Shown: positions 9,901 to 17,217 of the stretch, piece by piece | Numbering within the stretch: position 1 is the first letter of the stretch | Layout of the letters: each line of letters opens with the position of its first letter | Assembly: GCF_012863495.1 (NCBI RefSeq) | Contig: NZ_JAAVJL010000001.1 | Span: 2,352,001 to 2,416,000 of the forward strand | From: Pseudanabaena yagii GIHE-NHR1 | Lineage (GTDB): Bacteria; Cyanobacteriota; Cyanobacteriia; Pseudanabaenales; Pseudanabaenaceae | Direction of reading: 5' to 3' | DNA length: 64,000 bases | The notes under the pieces: model-generated | What the model was told of the DNA's origin: nothing | Databases searched by the model: none | What the model saw: the letters and a program-made list of their open reading frames with translations, nothing else | Made by a program: the position numbers and the translations under genes

Positions 9901-11546
9901 TCAGAATCGCTAAATGTATCAACAGCCTCTACTGCTGCGTCTAAATTCCAATCATCATTACTGATACCACCACTAATTTCAGCTTCTAGTTCATCACTCC
10001 AAGCCAAATCATCATTGATGACAACATTTTCCGCATTATCCGTATCGCTAATTTCTCCTGCGAAATCTGCGATCGCAAATGACTCTGCTGATGGCGCGAT
10101 CGCTAGATCGTCAAATGTCCCAAAAGCATTATCAATAGATGTAGCAGAGAGATCTTCTGATGCAATATTAGCAGAGCTATCCCAAATAGCATCATCTAGG
10201 GCATCTCCAGAACTAACATCGCTCTGCTCCCAATCACTTGCGAATACATTATCTACATCTACTTCATTACTGCTAATATTGCTGGCATTACTTGATTCAG
10301 CATCTAGATTAGGAACATCACCCCAAAATTCATCATTATCTATACCCTGCAAATCTGAAGACTCAGAAATTTGCATCTCGCCAAACCCATCATCTAATGG
10401 ATCAGCTACATTTTCTACTAATCCATTAATTTCTTCATCAATTAATGGATTTTGAGGATCTTCGAGGAAATCTTCAAATCCATTACTAGTAATAGATTCA
10501 ATAAATTGATCATCTAGTGAATTATCAGCTAGTTCCAAATTATGATCGAAAGATTCAACATTAGAATCTGTAAATAAATCGACTTCTTGTAAATTATCTT
10601 CTTCTAAATCTGCTAGTGCTAAATCATGGTTGAAGGTTTCTGCGACAATATCTTCTTGAGAAATTGAGTCAGATAGTTGATCGGCAAATAGACCTAAATT
10701 TTCGTCAATATCTTCATTACTAGCAACACCTGTAATTTGAGTAGGGATTTCAAAGTTATCCTCAATAATATCCAAAGAAGAAGGGGTTGGCTGATTGCTA
10801 TAGGCACTTTCCGATTCCTCTAAAATTCCATCCCAATCATCACCTATGACATCATCTGAACTTGGATTATCATCAAAAAGATTGGATAACTCTAAAATTT
10901 TACCTTCAGTAATATCGATCTCATCCTGTAACTCATTGCCAGTTATGCTATCTGCATTATCAAACCCAAAAGCATCCAATGAATCTAGCTCAGAGAAATC
11001 AGCATCCCCCATAAATTCGAGACTATCTAAACCAAGATCATCATCAATAATGCTGTCTAAACTATCAGTACTTGTAGATGATTGAGGCACTATGTTCGAT
11101 ACAGGAGTATTTTGATCCAGAGAATCTACAAAATCCTCCTCTGAACTATCCATTCTCGTTTTGAAATCACTAACAATTAACCAATCAATATCAGTAACAG
11201 GATTACTATTTTGGCTACTGGTTTGCCTACCTGATGTCGTATTTTTTTGATCAGAAGATCGCTCAATTGGCTCATCTAAACCTAGCGATCGCAACCATTC
11301 TAAATCCGCTAGATCATCGTCAAGACTTTGATTAGAAGCTGACTTAGGTGCAGAATTTGATGATGTATTTTGGGCTTGTTGTTCTTGTTTTGCTTGAGAA
11401 GATCCGCCAATTCGCGTACTAAGATCAGACATGATCATCCAATCAACATTAGCAGCATCAGCACTTGCTGATTGCTGATTGGGTTGTTTTTTATCTGGTT
11501 CATTAGCGCCCTGACCTTTTTGGGGGATATTTCTATTAGAAGCCAT
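6972..11546 (-). CDS. giant acidic disordered protein with TM anchor and pentapeptide repeats
   Basis: 1524 residues. Residues 1-1000 are low-complexity and extremely Asp/Glu/Ser/Asn rich, so almost certainly disordered. Trp-centred short motifs recur within acidic stretches: DWMIMSDLSTR (W36), DLEWLRSLG (W84), DWLIVSDFKTR (W122), DWDGILEE (near 235), two DDLAWS-x-LEAEI copies (near 510 and 590), GWSELLD (near 1061) and DWSGLLD (near 1141). A Pro-rich segment (PPPPPPSPP) follows the acidic part. One membrane helix lies near 1265-1285 (GLGAIGGVFLLYTVF). The last 230 residues are A(D/N)LxxA pentapeptide repeats forming a beta-helix. I infer a membrane-tethered scaffold with many short binding motifs. 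Function unknown. Confidence 0.75.
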   Translation of the reverse strand: MASNRNIPQKGQGANEPDKKQPNQQSASADAANVDWMIMSDLSTRIGGSSQAKQEQQAQNTSSNSAPKSASNQSLDDDLADLEWLRSLGLDEPIERSSDQKNTTSGRQTSSQNSNPVTDIDWLIVSDFKTRMDSSEEDFVDSLDQNTPVSNIVPQSSTSTDSLDSIIDDDLGLDSLEFMGDADFSELDSLDAFGFDNADSITGNELQDEIDITEGKILELSNLFDDNPSSDDVIGDDWDGILEESESAYSNQPTPSSLDIIEDNFEIPTQITGVASNEDIDENLGLFADQLSDSISQEDIVAETFNHDLALADLEEDNLQEVDLFTDSNVESFDHNLELADNSLDDQFIESITSNGFEDFLEDPQNPLIDEEINGLVENVADPLDDGFGEMQISESSDLQGIDNDEFWGDVPNLDAESSNASNISSNEVDVDNVFASDWEQSDVSSGDALDDAIWDSSANIASEDLSATSIDNAFGTFDDLAIAPSAESFAIADFAGEISDTDNAENVVINDDLAWSDELEAEISGGISNDDWNLDAAVEAVDTFSDSDFAAAEALIGDDVDHDAGSDVVNDAVSDVIDDVISDNIASDVIDDDLAWSADLEAEIANDIAWNEHNALSEESLEALASEQEHDFADVADNNLAEAFTEDGLNDDFDFGESLEDDFAIANDSNYLIDNSPIDDVIDEVALGNFESVQDEQAYADVDNFEQDLEQYQFNELEEIEQQSSFSSNQPTPDFQAGSSTEESLDPDAEWEKFSEAFAGQITDSNFDDDFSSYVVKPVEAKNVSEQPSISAPEESIGEFQDLDSMIDENFDLAAFDEDVFPEMPPANVSTGISTTLTPNRPVSVPPPPDTSKIEVSPLSVSTNSVPPNLISDPFEEALSNELLNNDYDLAVDLREEALANDLLNGYTSDESAIDKLTSNRPNLSTSPQNLSSPDNFDMESSDRDFLDDFDLDSIDTQLTGDDFDSGFAPAAISTGLTPPPPPPSPPITPVPSISTNQDITFPSVSNPPTPPPPPFLPPLPPKRNPAQAKPAPPSPSVPNAGYQRPSDQSRDRKPVSPIDEGWSELLDADTVLSGVLRSPTGSPYSEPSTSNPPRSGISAGSSVGQSSQSRDRNASNLPKRKDTGLPDFNDLGLEIHDDNTDWSGLLDSGDLSDSITSISGAQLPSRGRTPPLASPRSEMTGISETREIPRDRRKPVASFDATQARMAATPDQVDFNRFTEDNYAAYGYEPPSAPQPASPKQQTKLKIPSVSLESLWQDYLKIPAIGLGAIGGVFLLYTVFNRPIFDIGLRWGIFKDASGKDFTNADFKGAKLDNVDFSKATLTGAKMQDASLVGANFQEANLDGVNFSKANLNRARLIKASVIWAEFNNAQMNLVDLAGADLTRSNFASAKMEGANLKDSKIGAQGTEKATRFPATVLLAWQIVNEPREGRNLASQDLSGLNLSFASLKRANLSSAKLNYTDLTGTDLRGANLTGSQINGANLSGAKLTGINLTDVAFDPTKLPKTDEETICPNNQKGPCKF

Positions 11547-11855
11547 GAATCGATCCTCAGCATTATTTTCGGATTTGCACCGTTAGGCGCTTTTTGTTTT
11601 TGCTTTAGCTCACAAGTTTTAGCCCACAAATTGCTAGCTACGCTTATTGCATCAAACTATAGCTTATCAACAACATTAATAGGATTTCAAGAAACTTAAT
11701 ATGTTTGGCGTATCAAAATAGTTACAGCTTCTTGATGGATTAAGTATCACAGTAGCAGCACTTAGTACACCAATTTTTGAAGAAAGAATTTTACAACACA
11801 AAAGGGAAAATAAGAACACGCGATATCAATTAAATTAGCAATTCCCCGATTAGTT

Positions 11856-12002
11856 GACACGAGTTCGGGATAATTTAAAACAGGCTTTGAGAGAGGGTTT
11901 GCGTAGCAAACCCTCTCTCAAAGCCTAGAATCAGAAGTCTTGCTTAGCAAGACTTCTGATTCTAGGCTTATAAAATTTGCACGCTTAACCCGAATTGACG
12001 TT
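11856..12002 (-). repeat. TIR double-hairpin element, copy A
   Basis: 147 bp, bounded by related 18-bp terminal inverted repeats (11856-11873 and 11985-12002, core AGTTCGGG / CCCGAA). Inside are two long hairpins, 11882-11926 and 11921-11969, which share the six bases 11921-11926. It is the reverse-orientation relative of the elements at 19309 and 60279. The ends are conserved, while the stem of one hairpin has an unrelated sequence that remains fully paired. Confidence 0.7.
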
Positions 12003-12042
12003 AGGCTCTTGCGGATAAAAAATGTCCAACCAAAGTTATCTA

Positions 12043-12086
12043 GCTTCGACTTCGCTCAGCTAACGTTAGCTAAGCGGAGTCGAAGC
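12043..12086. repeat. 22-bp-arm palindrome
   Basis: Loopless inverted repeat 12043-12064 / 12065-12086 with two transition mismatches. It lies 40 bp beyond the end of repeat element A and is of a different sequence type (GCTTCGACTTCGCTCAGC). Confidence 0.6.
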
Positions 12087-12214
12087 CACAGGTGCTTTAA
12101 TTAATAGCAAGTCCCTTAGTTAATTCTGAATGAATCGGAATAATTGTCGTACCGTTACCCTGAGACAAGAGAATAGACATGTTGAGCAGAGCTATTGTCT
12201 GAAATTGTCTGAAG

Positions 12215-12889
12215 CTATAAATACTTTGCCCAGATGTCAACTACTTCTTGAGAGCCATACCATTTCCCCGATCGCGGTGAATGATAAACACCATCGATCG
12301 CCATATTCTTAGCTCCATCCAAATAAGCAGCTTCAATGGGAATTATCCCATCACCCCAGACATCACCTTGCCCAATGGTGAGTTCATAACTACTATAGGC
12401 AAGCCATTTTTTGGGCGTGGATTTTTTTCCCTGTACCGCATTTCCCGCTACACAGATATATTCAATATCATCATAAAAAGCATCAGGATAATTGTCATTG
12501 ACAAAGCCTAAATTTGGCAGTGACCAAGGTTCAAGGCTACGTTGGGGTGTTCCTAGACAAACTAGTTTGGCAACTTTAGAACGCGCATCCCAAACTTTGT
12601 CGTAATATGGGCGATCGCCTAGATAAATCCGTGAGAGCCATCCCCCTGCGGAATGGGCAATGATATTTACTTTCGATGCACCAGTTTTTGCTAATTCTTG
12701 ATTTACGGTTTGGTCGAGCTTTTCTAAGATCGGCGCGATCGATCGCCCGCCCAAGGTTGGAACCCAGTCCCACCATTTCAAGGGCACGACTATAGCAGTT
12801 AAATTTTTTTCTTCTAATTTCTTAGCGATCGGTATGTAATCAGATGCACCCGCAAGATATCCCGCCAGAATAATATTGGTAGTAGTCAT
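12215..12889 (-). CDS. alpha/beta hydrolase, lipase-like
   Basis: 224 residues. The nucleophile elbow reads IIAHSAGGWLSR (Ser near residue 81), in the AHSxGG form used by PGAP1-like and triacylglycerol-lipase-like hydrolases. The N-terminus IILAGYLAGASDY supplies the oxyanion strand, and VYHSPRSGKWYG near the C-terminus probably holds the catalytic His, with an Asp in GDGIIPIEAAYLDGA. It likely cleaves an ester or lipid, substrate unknown. The ATG start at 12889 is clear. No signal peptide. Monocistronic as far as seen. Confidence 0.75.
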   Translation of the reverse strand: MTTTNIILAGYLAGASDYIPIAKKLEEKNLTAIVVPLKWWDWVPTLGGRSIAPILEKLDQTVNQELAKTGASKVNIIAHSAGGWLSRIYLGDRPYYDKVWDARSKVAKLVCLGTPQRSLEPWSLPNLGFVNDNYPDAFYDDIEYICVAGNAVQGKKSTPKKWLAYSSYELTIGQGDVWGDGIIPIEAAYLDGAKNMAIDGVYHSPRSGKWYGSQEVVDIWAKYL

Positions 12890-12912
12890 ATAAATCCCAG
12901 AATGTATACCCG

Positions 12913-12947
12913 AATATATAAAAAGTGCAAAGCACTTTTTATATATT
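12913..12947. terminator. AT-rich hairpin terminator
   Basis: Perfect 16-bp arms (12913-12928, 12932-12947), AAA loop closed by GC pairs, T/A-rich outer stem. It lies just after, and overlaps by two bases, the stop codon of the minus-strand zinc-ribbon gene, so it ends that operon. Confidence 0.75.
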
Positions 12948-13149
12948 ACTTTTCGTCAGGGCGTTGGCTCAGGCAACTACCACCACGAGCTGCATTGCGA
13001 AAGGTTTGCACAACTTCGACAATATTTACGTGACCACAATAGGGGCAATAAACCTGTTCCCCAATTTGCGGCTCGATGTCGGCACGGCTCCACCATTTAC
13101 GACAGCGATCGCAATGAAAGTGATACAGAAATTCAAGGGAAACTTTCAT
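12946..13149 (-). CDS. small zinc-ribbon protein
   Basis: A 67-residue protein with CDRC near residue 13 and CPYC near residue 35, two CxxC knuckles that should bind one zinc, in the spacing of a rubredoxin-like or FYDLN-like ribbon. The N-terminus MKVSLEFLYHFHCDRC goes straight into the domain. It is last in a minus-strand operon after the DUF1186 and Uma2 genes (17-bp gap). Function unknown; nucleic-acid or protein binding is typical of such ribbons. Confidence 0.75.
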   Translation of the reverse strand: MKVSLEFLYHFHCDRCRKWWSRADIEPQIGEQVYCPYCGHVNIVEVVQTFRNAARGGSCLSQRPDEK

Positions 13150-13166
13150 AGGCTTTAGCGAAATGG

Positions 13167-13751
13167 CTAGAGAAATGTTTGGCGAAATGTCTTCAAGGCT
13201 TCAAGGGGTGATGCACTTAGAATACAGCGCTGTAATGTTGCTATATCGAGATCTGGCAAAAATTTGCTAGTTGCAGATTTACAGTATTGGCGATCACTCT
13301 GAATGTCTAGGTGATAAATATCAAGAACACCGTCTTCCCATAGCCAAACTTCAGGGACTCCGAGTAAATAATATTTCTTTAATTTTTCTGTATTGCCACT
13401 GGTCAAAATTACCTCTATGGCGAGATCGGGAATCTTTTTGGGGCTACCAAAGCTATAGGATTCATCAGGCTGCAAAGAGACTTGTTCTACTTTTTCTTGA
13501 GTGGCTTGCCCCATCGGGAAAAACTCAATTTCCAATTCTAAAAAATATAGTTCCAGTAATGCTCCAATAATCGTTTTAATTAGCTCATGATCGACTGAGG
13601 GGGACACAATCTCTAAAATTCCCTCGTAATAGGCTAGCCGAATACCCTTTGCTTCCGCAAAACCGCGTTGAATCAGCTTAAACTGCTCCCATGAGATTAA
13701 GGGCTGTTCAATTCTAATTTCAGGCTTGGGTTTGGTTTGAGTTAATAACAT
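13167..13751 (-). CDS. Uma2 (DUF820) family putative nuclease
   Basis: 194 residues matching the Uma2/DUF820 family, a PD-(D/E)xK-fold group greatly expanded in cyanobacteria. Visible blocks: ISWEQFKLI, RLAYYEGILEIVSPSVDHE, KIPDLAIEVILTSGN (the core Asp and Glu), KKYYLLGVPEVWLWEDG. Nuclease activity is a family prediction only. It sits four bases downstream of the DUF1186 gene and 17 upstream of the zinc ribbon, in one operon. A second Uma2 gene is at 26503. Confidence 0.85.
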   Translation of the reverse strand: MLLTQTKPKPEIRIEQPLISWEQFKLIQRGFAEAKGIRLAYYEGILEIVSPSVDHELIKTIIGALLELYFLELEIEFFPMGQATQEKVEQVSLQPDESYSFGSPKKIPDLAIEVILTSGNTEKLKKYYLLGVPEVWLWEDGVLDIYHLDIQSDRQYCKSATSKFLPDLDIATLQRCILSASPLEALKTFRQTFL

Positions 13752-13755
13752 ATTG

Positions 13756-14601
13756 CTATAGCTCCCAAAATGCTTTTTTCTTTTTAGTCTTTTTGGGTGC
13801 TGGTTTATCCCAAAACTCTAAGATGGGTTGTTTTGGTACAAATGGCTTATTACTTTCATGATTAAAACAAGCCCACCATTCCATACTCTTGTGGATGTCT
13901 TCTAGGGAATGATGAGACAACTGTTTACTGAGATCAGCAAGGCATTTTTCCTTGCCGTCTTTTAAAGCTTCTTGAAACTCTTCAATCCCAACGAAAACCT
14001 TATCAATTAGCCCTTGATCATAAGCTGCATGAATTTTATCCATCAACTCTTCAGGATAAAGATCACATATTGAGCAGGCTAGCTGACTATAAAAGCTGGA
14101 ATCTTCACTAGCCTGATCTTTTGTAAGTAATCCGTCTAAGAAAGATAATGCGTCTTCCCTAGTAATTATGCCTTCGATCACTGCATAGGTAATCGCCGTA
14201 ATCGCTGCCCCACGACTAAACTCATAGGCATTCTTGTTGGTAGCAAGTCCTTTGATTTTTTCAAGAGACCCGCCTGAGGTGCGTAATAGGATGGTGGGTA
14301 AATCTTCAGTCAGGACATCTTCTAAAAGATCATGTGGTAGAGGTTCAGGGAGGCTGACTACATCAATGATTACCTGATGAGCCCTAGTTTCTCGCCAATG
14401 TCCTAATAACATCAGGGCATAGATATGAGCTTGATAATCAGAATCTTCTATGTAATTCTGCGGCTCATCCCTAACTTTTTCCAAAATCGCAATCAGATGC
14501 GGAATAATTTCTTCTTTTTGTTTTAGGGCAGCGTCGATATGTGCACGCTTATATTTGCCATCGTAAATCTCAAGCCCAGCTAAAATTTCTTCTACATTCA
14601 T
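13756..14601 (-). CDS. DUF1186 family protein
   Basis: 281 residues, mostly helical, with the DUF1186 opening (EILAGLEIYDGKYKRAHIDA) and HEAT-like stretches (IPHLIAILEKV, HIYALMLLGHWRE, AAITAITYAVIEG). The C-terminal tail is Lys-rich (KKTKKKK) and ends in AFWEL. Relatives are often annotated as SEC-C-associated, but no zinc-binding SEC-C cluster is present here. Function unknown. First gene of the three-gene minus-strand operon, with ATG start at 14601. Confidence 0.75.
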   Translation of the reverse strand: MNVEEILAGLEIYDGKYKRAHIDAALKQKEEIIPHLIAILEKVRDEPQNYIEDSDYQAHIYALMLLGHWRETRAHQVIIDVVSLPEPLPHDLLEDVLTEDLPTILLRTSGGSLEKIKGLATNKNAYEFSRGAAITAITYAVIEGIITREDALSFLDGLLTKDQASEDSSFYSQLACSICDLYPEELMDKIHAAYDQGLIDKVFVGIEEFQEALKDGKEKCLADLSKQLSHHSLEDIHKSMEWWACFNHESNKPFVPKQPILEFWDKPAPKKTKKKKAFWEL

Positions 14602-14752
14602 TGTTTCTTACTAAAAACATTAGTGATCTAGATTGTAGGATGGGCGGCATATAAGCCCTTCATGTTGTAACAATTTAGGAAAATTCTAGCGATTTTTACG
14701 GCTGGTTAAGGTTTGTAGCGATCGCTTATTTATTTATGGGCGCAGCGATCGC

Positions 14753-15703
14753 TCAAGCTTCTTGGGGTTGAATCACCAACACACGCACTTTGGAATCAGT
14801 TGTGGCAATATCTGAATCTACAGGATCATTTTGATTTTGTTTTAAATCAAGTTTTAATCCCAGAAACTCTAAGGATTGACAGACAAGCTCACGGACTATC
14901 TCTGAATTATCACTTAATTCGGACGTAAATACGATCGCATCCATACCACCTAAACTCATCAGCATAGAACCAAGGCACGATCGCAAGCGGTGAAGATAAA
15001 TATCCAAGGCTTGTTTTGCCCTAGAGTTATCTGTATCAATAGCTGATCCTACGGATCTCGGCTCTGATGAAACCTCAGAAATATTCACTAAACTTGATTT
15101 TTGATCAGCCTCTACCCCAGAATCTGGTTCATTGTCCTTTCGCATCATTTCATTTAAGACGTTGGAATCAACGGAGCCAGAACTATAGTCAATCATCAAT
15201 CCTTCTAAAGGCGTGAATCCAGTAGCCGTATCAATTATTTGACCATTATGAATGGCGGCAAGAGAACAACCATTGTCTAAATTGCAAGTAATCAATCTCA
15301 ACACTTTGATATTACACTCTAAAACTTCAGCAGATTTTTGAGCGCAATAATAATGGCTACTTTCATTCAGTCCATAATGTCTTTTATCAGATTCTACGGG
15401 AAGGCTAGAGAGAGTGGAAGCAGTAGCAAGCTCAGAAATATTTTCTAGCTTATTGTTATCAATCTCGGCACTTTTTAGGGAAGGCTTGTAAGCAATTTCT
15501 TGCCAGTCTAAATCTAACCTTGCACAAATTTCAAAAAATGTATATCGCTCAATTGGTTTGCCAGCAAAAAATCGCCAGATTGGTTGCCGCGTTTTAACAC
15601 CCACTTCAGTGGCTAAATATTCTTGAGTCCAGCCATTGGAATCAAACCGCTTTTTAGCTTTTCTGATCCCTTCTGGTGATGCTTTTAACGATCGCTTAGA
15701 AAT
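14753..15703 (-). CDS. HTH domain fused to degenerate C-terminal half of acetate kinase
   Basis: 316 residues if started at an ATT at 15703. That codon is eight bases after AAGGAG and has no in-frame ATG, GTG or TTG before the homologous region. A start at GTG 15604 would cut the HTH in half. Residues 6-70 match the cyanobacterial HTH found at the N-terminus of NACHT/WD40-type proteins (SLKASPEGIRKAKKRF, GWTQEYLATEVGV, FEICARLDLDWQEI). Residues about 107-316 align with acetate kinase from its middle onward: SSHYYCAQKSAE, NGCSLAAIHNG, TGFTPLEGLM, ALDIYLHRLRS, GGMDAIVFT, EFLGLKLD, SKVRVLVI. Catalytic positions are lost: FHGTSH reads LNESSH, CHLGNG reads CNLDNG, TRSG reads YSSG, GGIGEN reads SELSDN. 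The N-terminal half of the kinase is absent. Inferred to be a regulator built from a dead enzyme. Confidence 0.72.
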   Translation of the reverse strand: MSKRSLKASPEGIRKAKKRFDSNGWTQEYLATEVGVKTRQPIWRFFAGKPIERYTFFEICARLDLDWQEIAYKPSLKSAEIDNNKLENISELATASTLSSLPVESDKRHYGLNESSHYYCAQKSAEVLECNIKVLRLITCNLDNGCSLAAIHNGQIIDTATGFTPLEGLMIDYSSGSVDSNVLNEMMRKDNEPDSGVEADQKSSLVNISEVSSEPRSVGSAIDTDNSRAKQALDIYLHRLRSCLGSMLMSLGGMDAIVFTSELSDNSEIVRELVCQSLEFLGLKLDLKQNQNDPVDSDIATTDSKVRVLVIQPQEA

Positions 15704-15733
15704 AGCAAAAACTCCTTTTCATAATTTAAAAAC

Positions 15734-15784
15734 CAGAGAGATTTTTGAAAGTGTGGCTTCGCCACACTTTCAAAAATCTCTCTG
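15734..15784. repeat. 24-bp-arm perfect hairpin
   Basis: Perfect inverted repeat 15734-15757 / 15761-15784, TTC loop, GC closure. It lies 31 bases upstream of the AckA-like gene start, in its promoter or leader region. Confidence 0.7.
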
Positions 15785-16006
15785 TAATACTTCAAGCTTC
15801 AACAGGCTGTAGTAATACTTTATTGATTCTAGACAAAAGATATTAGCTCTAACGTATATATTTGTAATGAAATCAAACATCTAATACAAATCAAACATTT
15901 GCTAATTAAAATGTATAACTTAAAGAGAAGTGTTTGATTTTAAATCAATATAACCGTCTTAAAATCATCACTTTATAGGCTTGTTTTACATGTCTTTAAT
16001 CTTTAT

Positions 16007-16093
16007 AAATCCCAAAAGGAAAAGCATTGCCTAGCAATGCTTTTCCTTTTGGGATTTGAGAGAGGGTTGGCTACGCCAACCCTCTCTCAAATC
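16007..16093. repeat. tandem pair of hairpins sharing bases
   Basis: Hairpin 1: 16007-16030 / 16034-16057 (24-bp arms). Hairpin 2: 16053-16071 / 16075-16093 (19-bp arms). They share 16053-16057, so only one can form completely. The layout and the GAGAGGG core copy the interior of the elements at 11856 and 60279, but the outer TIRs are missing. Probably a decayed or partial copy. Confidence 0.7.
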
Positions 16094-16111
16094 TCGTTTC
16101 AAAGAACTAAC

Positions 16112-16166
16112 AAACAAGAAACTTATGAAAGCGCGGCGAAGCCGCGCTTTCATAAGTTTCTTGTTT
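16112..16166. terminator. 26-bp-arm perfect hairpin
   Basis: 16112-16137 / 16141-16166 with GAA loop closed by GC. It lies 42 bp downstream of the minus-strand GT2 gene stop and ends in a T-run on that strand side, so it may terminate it. The remaining part of the 505-bp gap 15704-16208 shows no gene. Confidence 0.6.
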
Positions 16167-16208
16167 AAGATCCAACAGGCTGTAGGCACATCCTACATTT
16201 AATTAATC

Positions 16209-17120
16209 CTATTGCCCTTTGATTAAAACCGCTTCACGATAGGCAGCGTATACACCCTTGACGTTATACCAATTTAAGAAAATTCTGGCGACCTCGAGGG
16301 CGAGTTGAGGCTTACCTTGATTGATTAGCCATGAGAGTAATGGACGTAGCGATCGCTCATTGAGCAAACCGCCAAGCGACAATACACCCCATAACACCAC
16401 ATGAATCCATGTCATCTGGATCATCATCTTCACTTCCCATGTGGGATGCTTTTGATAAAAGACTACGCCCATGCGTCCACGCTGAGCCTCGACATCGACA
16501 AGGCGAGGTAATTGCTCAATCGTAAATGCTGGATGCCAATGATAGCCGACGGCATCGGGACATTTAATCAGTTTTAATCCTAAATTTTTCAGGCGCACAC
16601 CCAGTTCCAAATCTTCCCAGCCGTATTGACGAAAACTAGTATCAAACTTGCCTGCCTCAATTAACCAATGCTTGGCGATCGCCACATTCCCCGTCGCAAA
16701 AAAAGCATTGGATAGATCGGTAATCTTGATTGGCTCCGAGGTGGGATTTTCAAAATTGCTGGTATTGATCACTCGCCCATAGGTAAAGGCGCGATCGCTA
16801 CCTGCTAGAGCTTTCGCATGGGACGATAAAAATACAGGTGTAACGACGAGATCGCTATCGATAAATACAATCGTTTCGCCTTGAGATACATCTATCCCAG
16901 TATTTCTAGCGATCGCTGCACCTTCATGATTTTGCTGAAACAAGCGCACATGGGGAAACTCAGTTGTATGGCTCTGCAAAAATTCTACCGTGCCATCGGT
17001 AGAGCCATCATCAACGACCACGATTTCGTAAGGCTCTGTAAAATCTTGCGCTTCCATAGCCTGCAAACACTTTTGCAGGATCGGTAAGCGGTTATAAGTT
17101 GGAATAATAATTGACCACAT
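16209..17120 (-). CDS. GT2 glycosyltransferase
   Basis: 303 residues. The GT-A fold of family 2 is clear: SIIIPTYNR at the N-terminus, VVDDGSTDGT with the nucleotide-binding Asp, IVFIDSDLVV with the DxD-like motif, and YGWEDLELGVRLKNLG with the ED catalytic region. A weak hydrophobic patch near 240-260 (WIHVVLWGVLSLGGLL) may associate with membrane. The acceptor is unknown; chromosomal context with another GT2 gene upstream suggests envelope polysaccharide or lipid glycosylation. ATG start at 17120. Confidence 0.85.
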   Translation of the reverse strand: MWSIIIPTYNRLPILQKCLQAMEAQDFTEPYEIVVVDDGSTDGTVEFLQSHTTEFPHVRLFQQNHEGAAIARNTGIDVSQGETIVFIDSDLVVTPVFLSSHAKALAGSDRAFTYGRVINTSNFENPTSEPIKITDLSNAFFATGNVAIAKHWLIEAGKFDTSFRQYGWEDLELGVRLKNLGLKLIKCPDAVGYHWHPAFTIEQLPRLVDVEAQRGRMGVVFYQKHPTWEVKMMIQMTWIHVVLWGVLSLGGLLNERSLRPLLSWLINQGKPQLALEVARIFLNWYNVKGVYAAYREAVLIKGQ

Positions 17121-17180
17121 ATTGACCAGTATATCGCGGTTGTTAATCCTAAATGGGTGAGAGAGTTCATCCCATTTAAA

Positions 17181-17213
17181 GAAAAAAGGGGGCGCTTAGC
17201 GCCCCCTTTTTTC
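17181..17213. terminator. intrinsic terminator between two GT2 genes
   Basis: 15-bp arms (17181-17195, 17199-17213), GGGGGCGC core, TTA loop, flanked by T-runs on either strand. Located directly after the stop of the minus-strand processive GT2 gene at 17218 and before the next GT2 start. Confidence 0.8.
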
Positions 17214-17217
17214 TTTT

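Larger units (their letters stand above)
11547..12214. other. 668-bp gene-free gap with two repeat structures
   Basis: Sits upstream of the giant gene and downstream of the lipase-like gene (both on minus). It holds a TIR-bounded double-hairpin element (11856-12002) and a separate imperfect palindrome (12043-12086). The rest is AT-rich and probably contains the promoter of the giant gene. Short open frames here have no coding character. Confidence 0.6.

Noticed and set aside
7818-11085. Many plus-strand frames opposite the giant acidic gene
   Set aside because: They mirror the Asp/Ser-rich codons of the minus-strand gene (giving Ser/Leu/Val-rich products) and have no start sites or homology.
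12130-12312. 60-codon plus-strand frame in the gap before the lipase-like gene
   Set aside because: Overlaps the end of the real minus-strand gene, no ribosome site and no protein-like composition.
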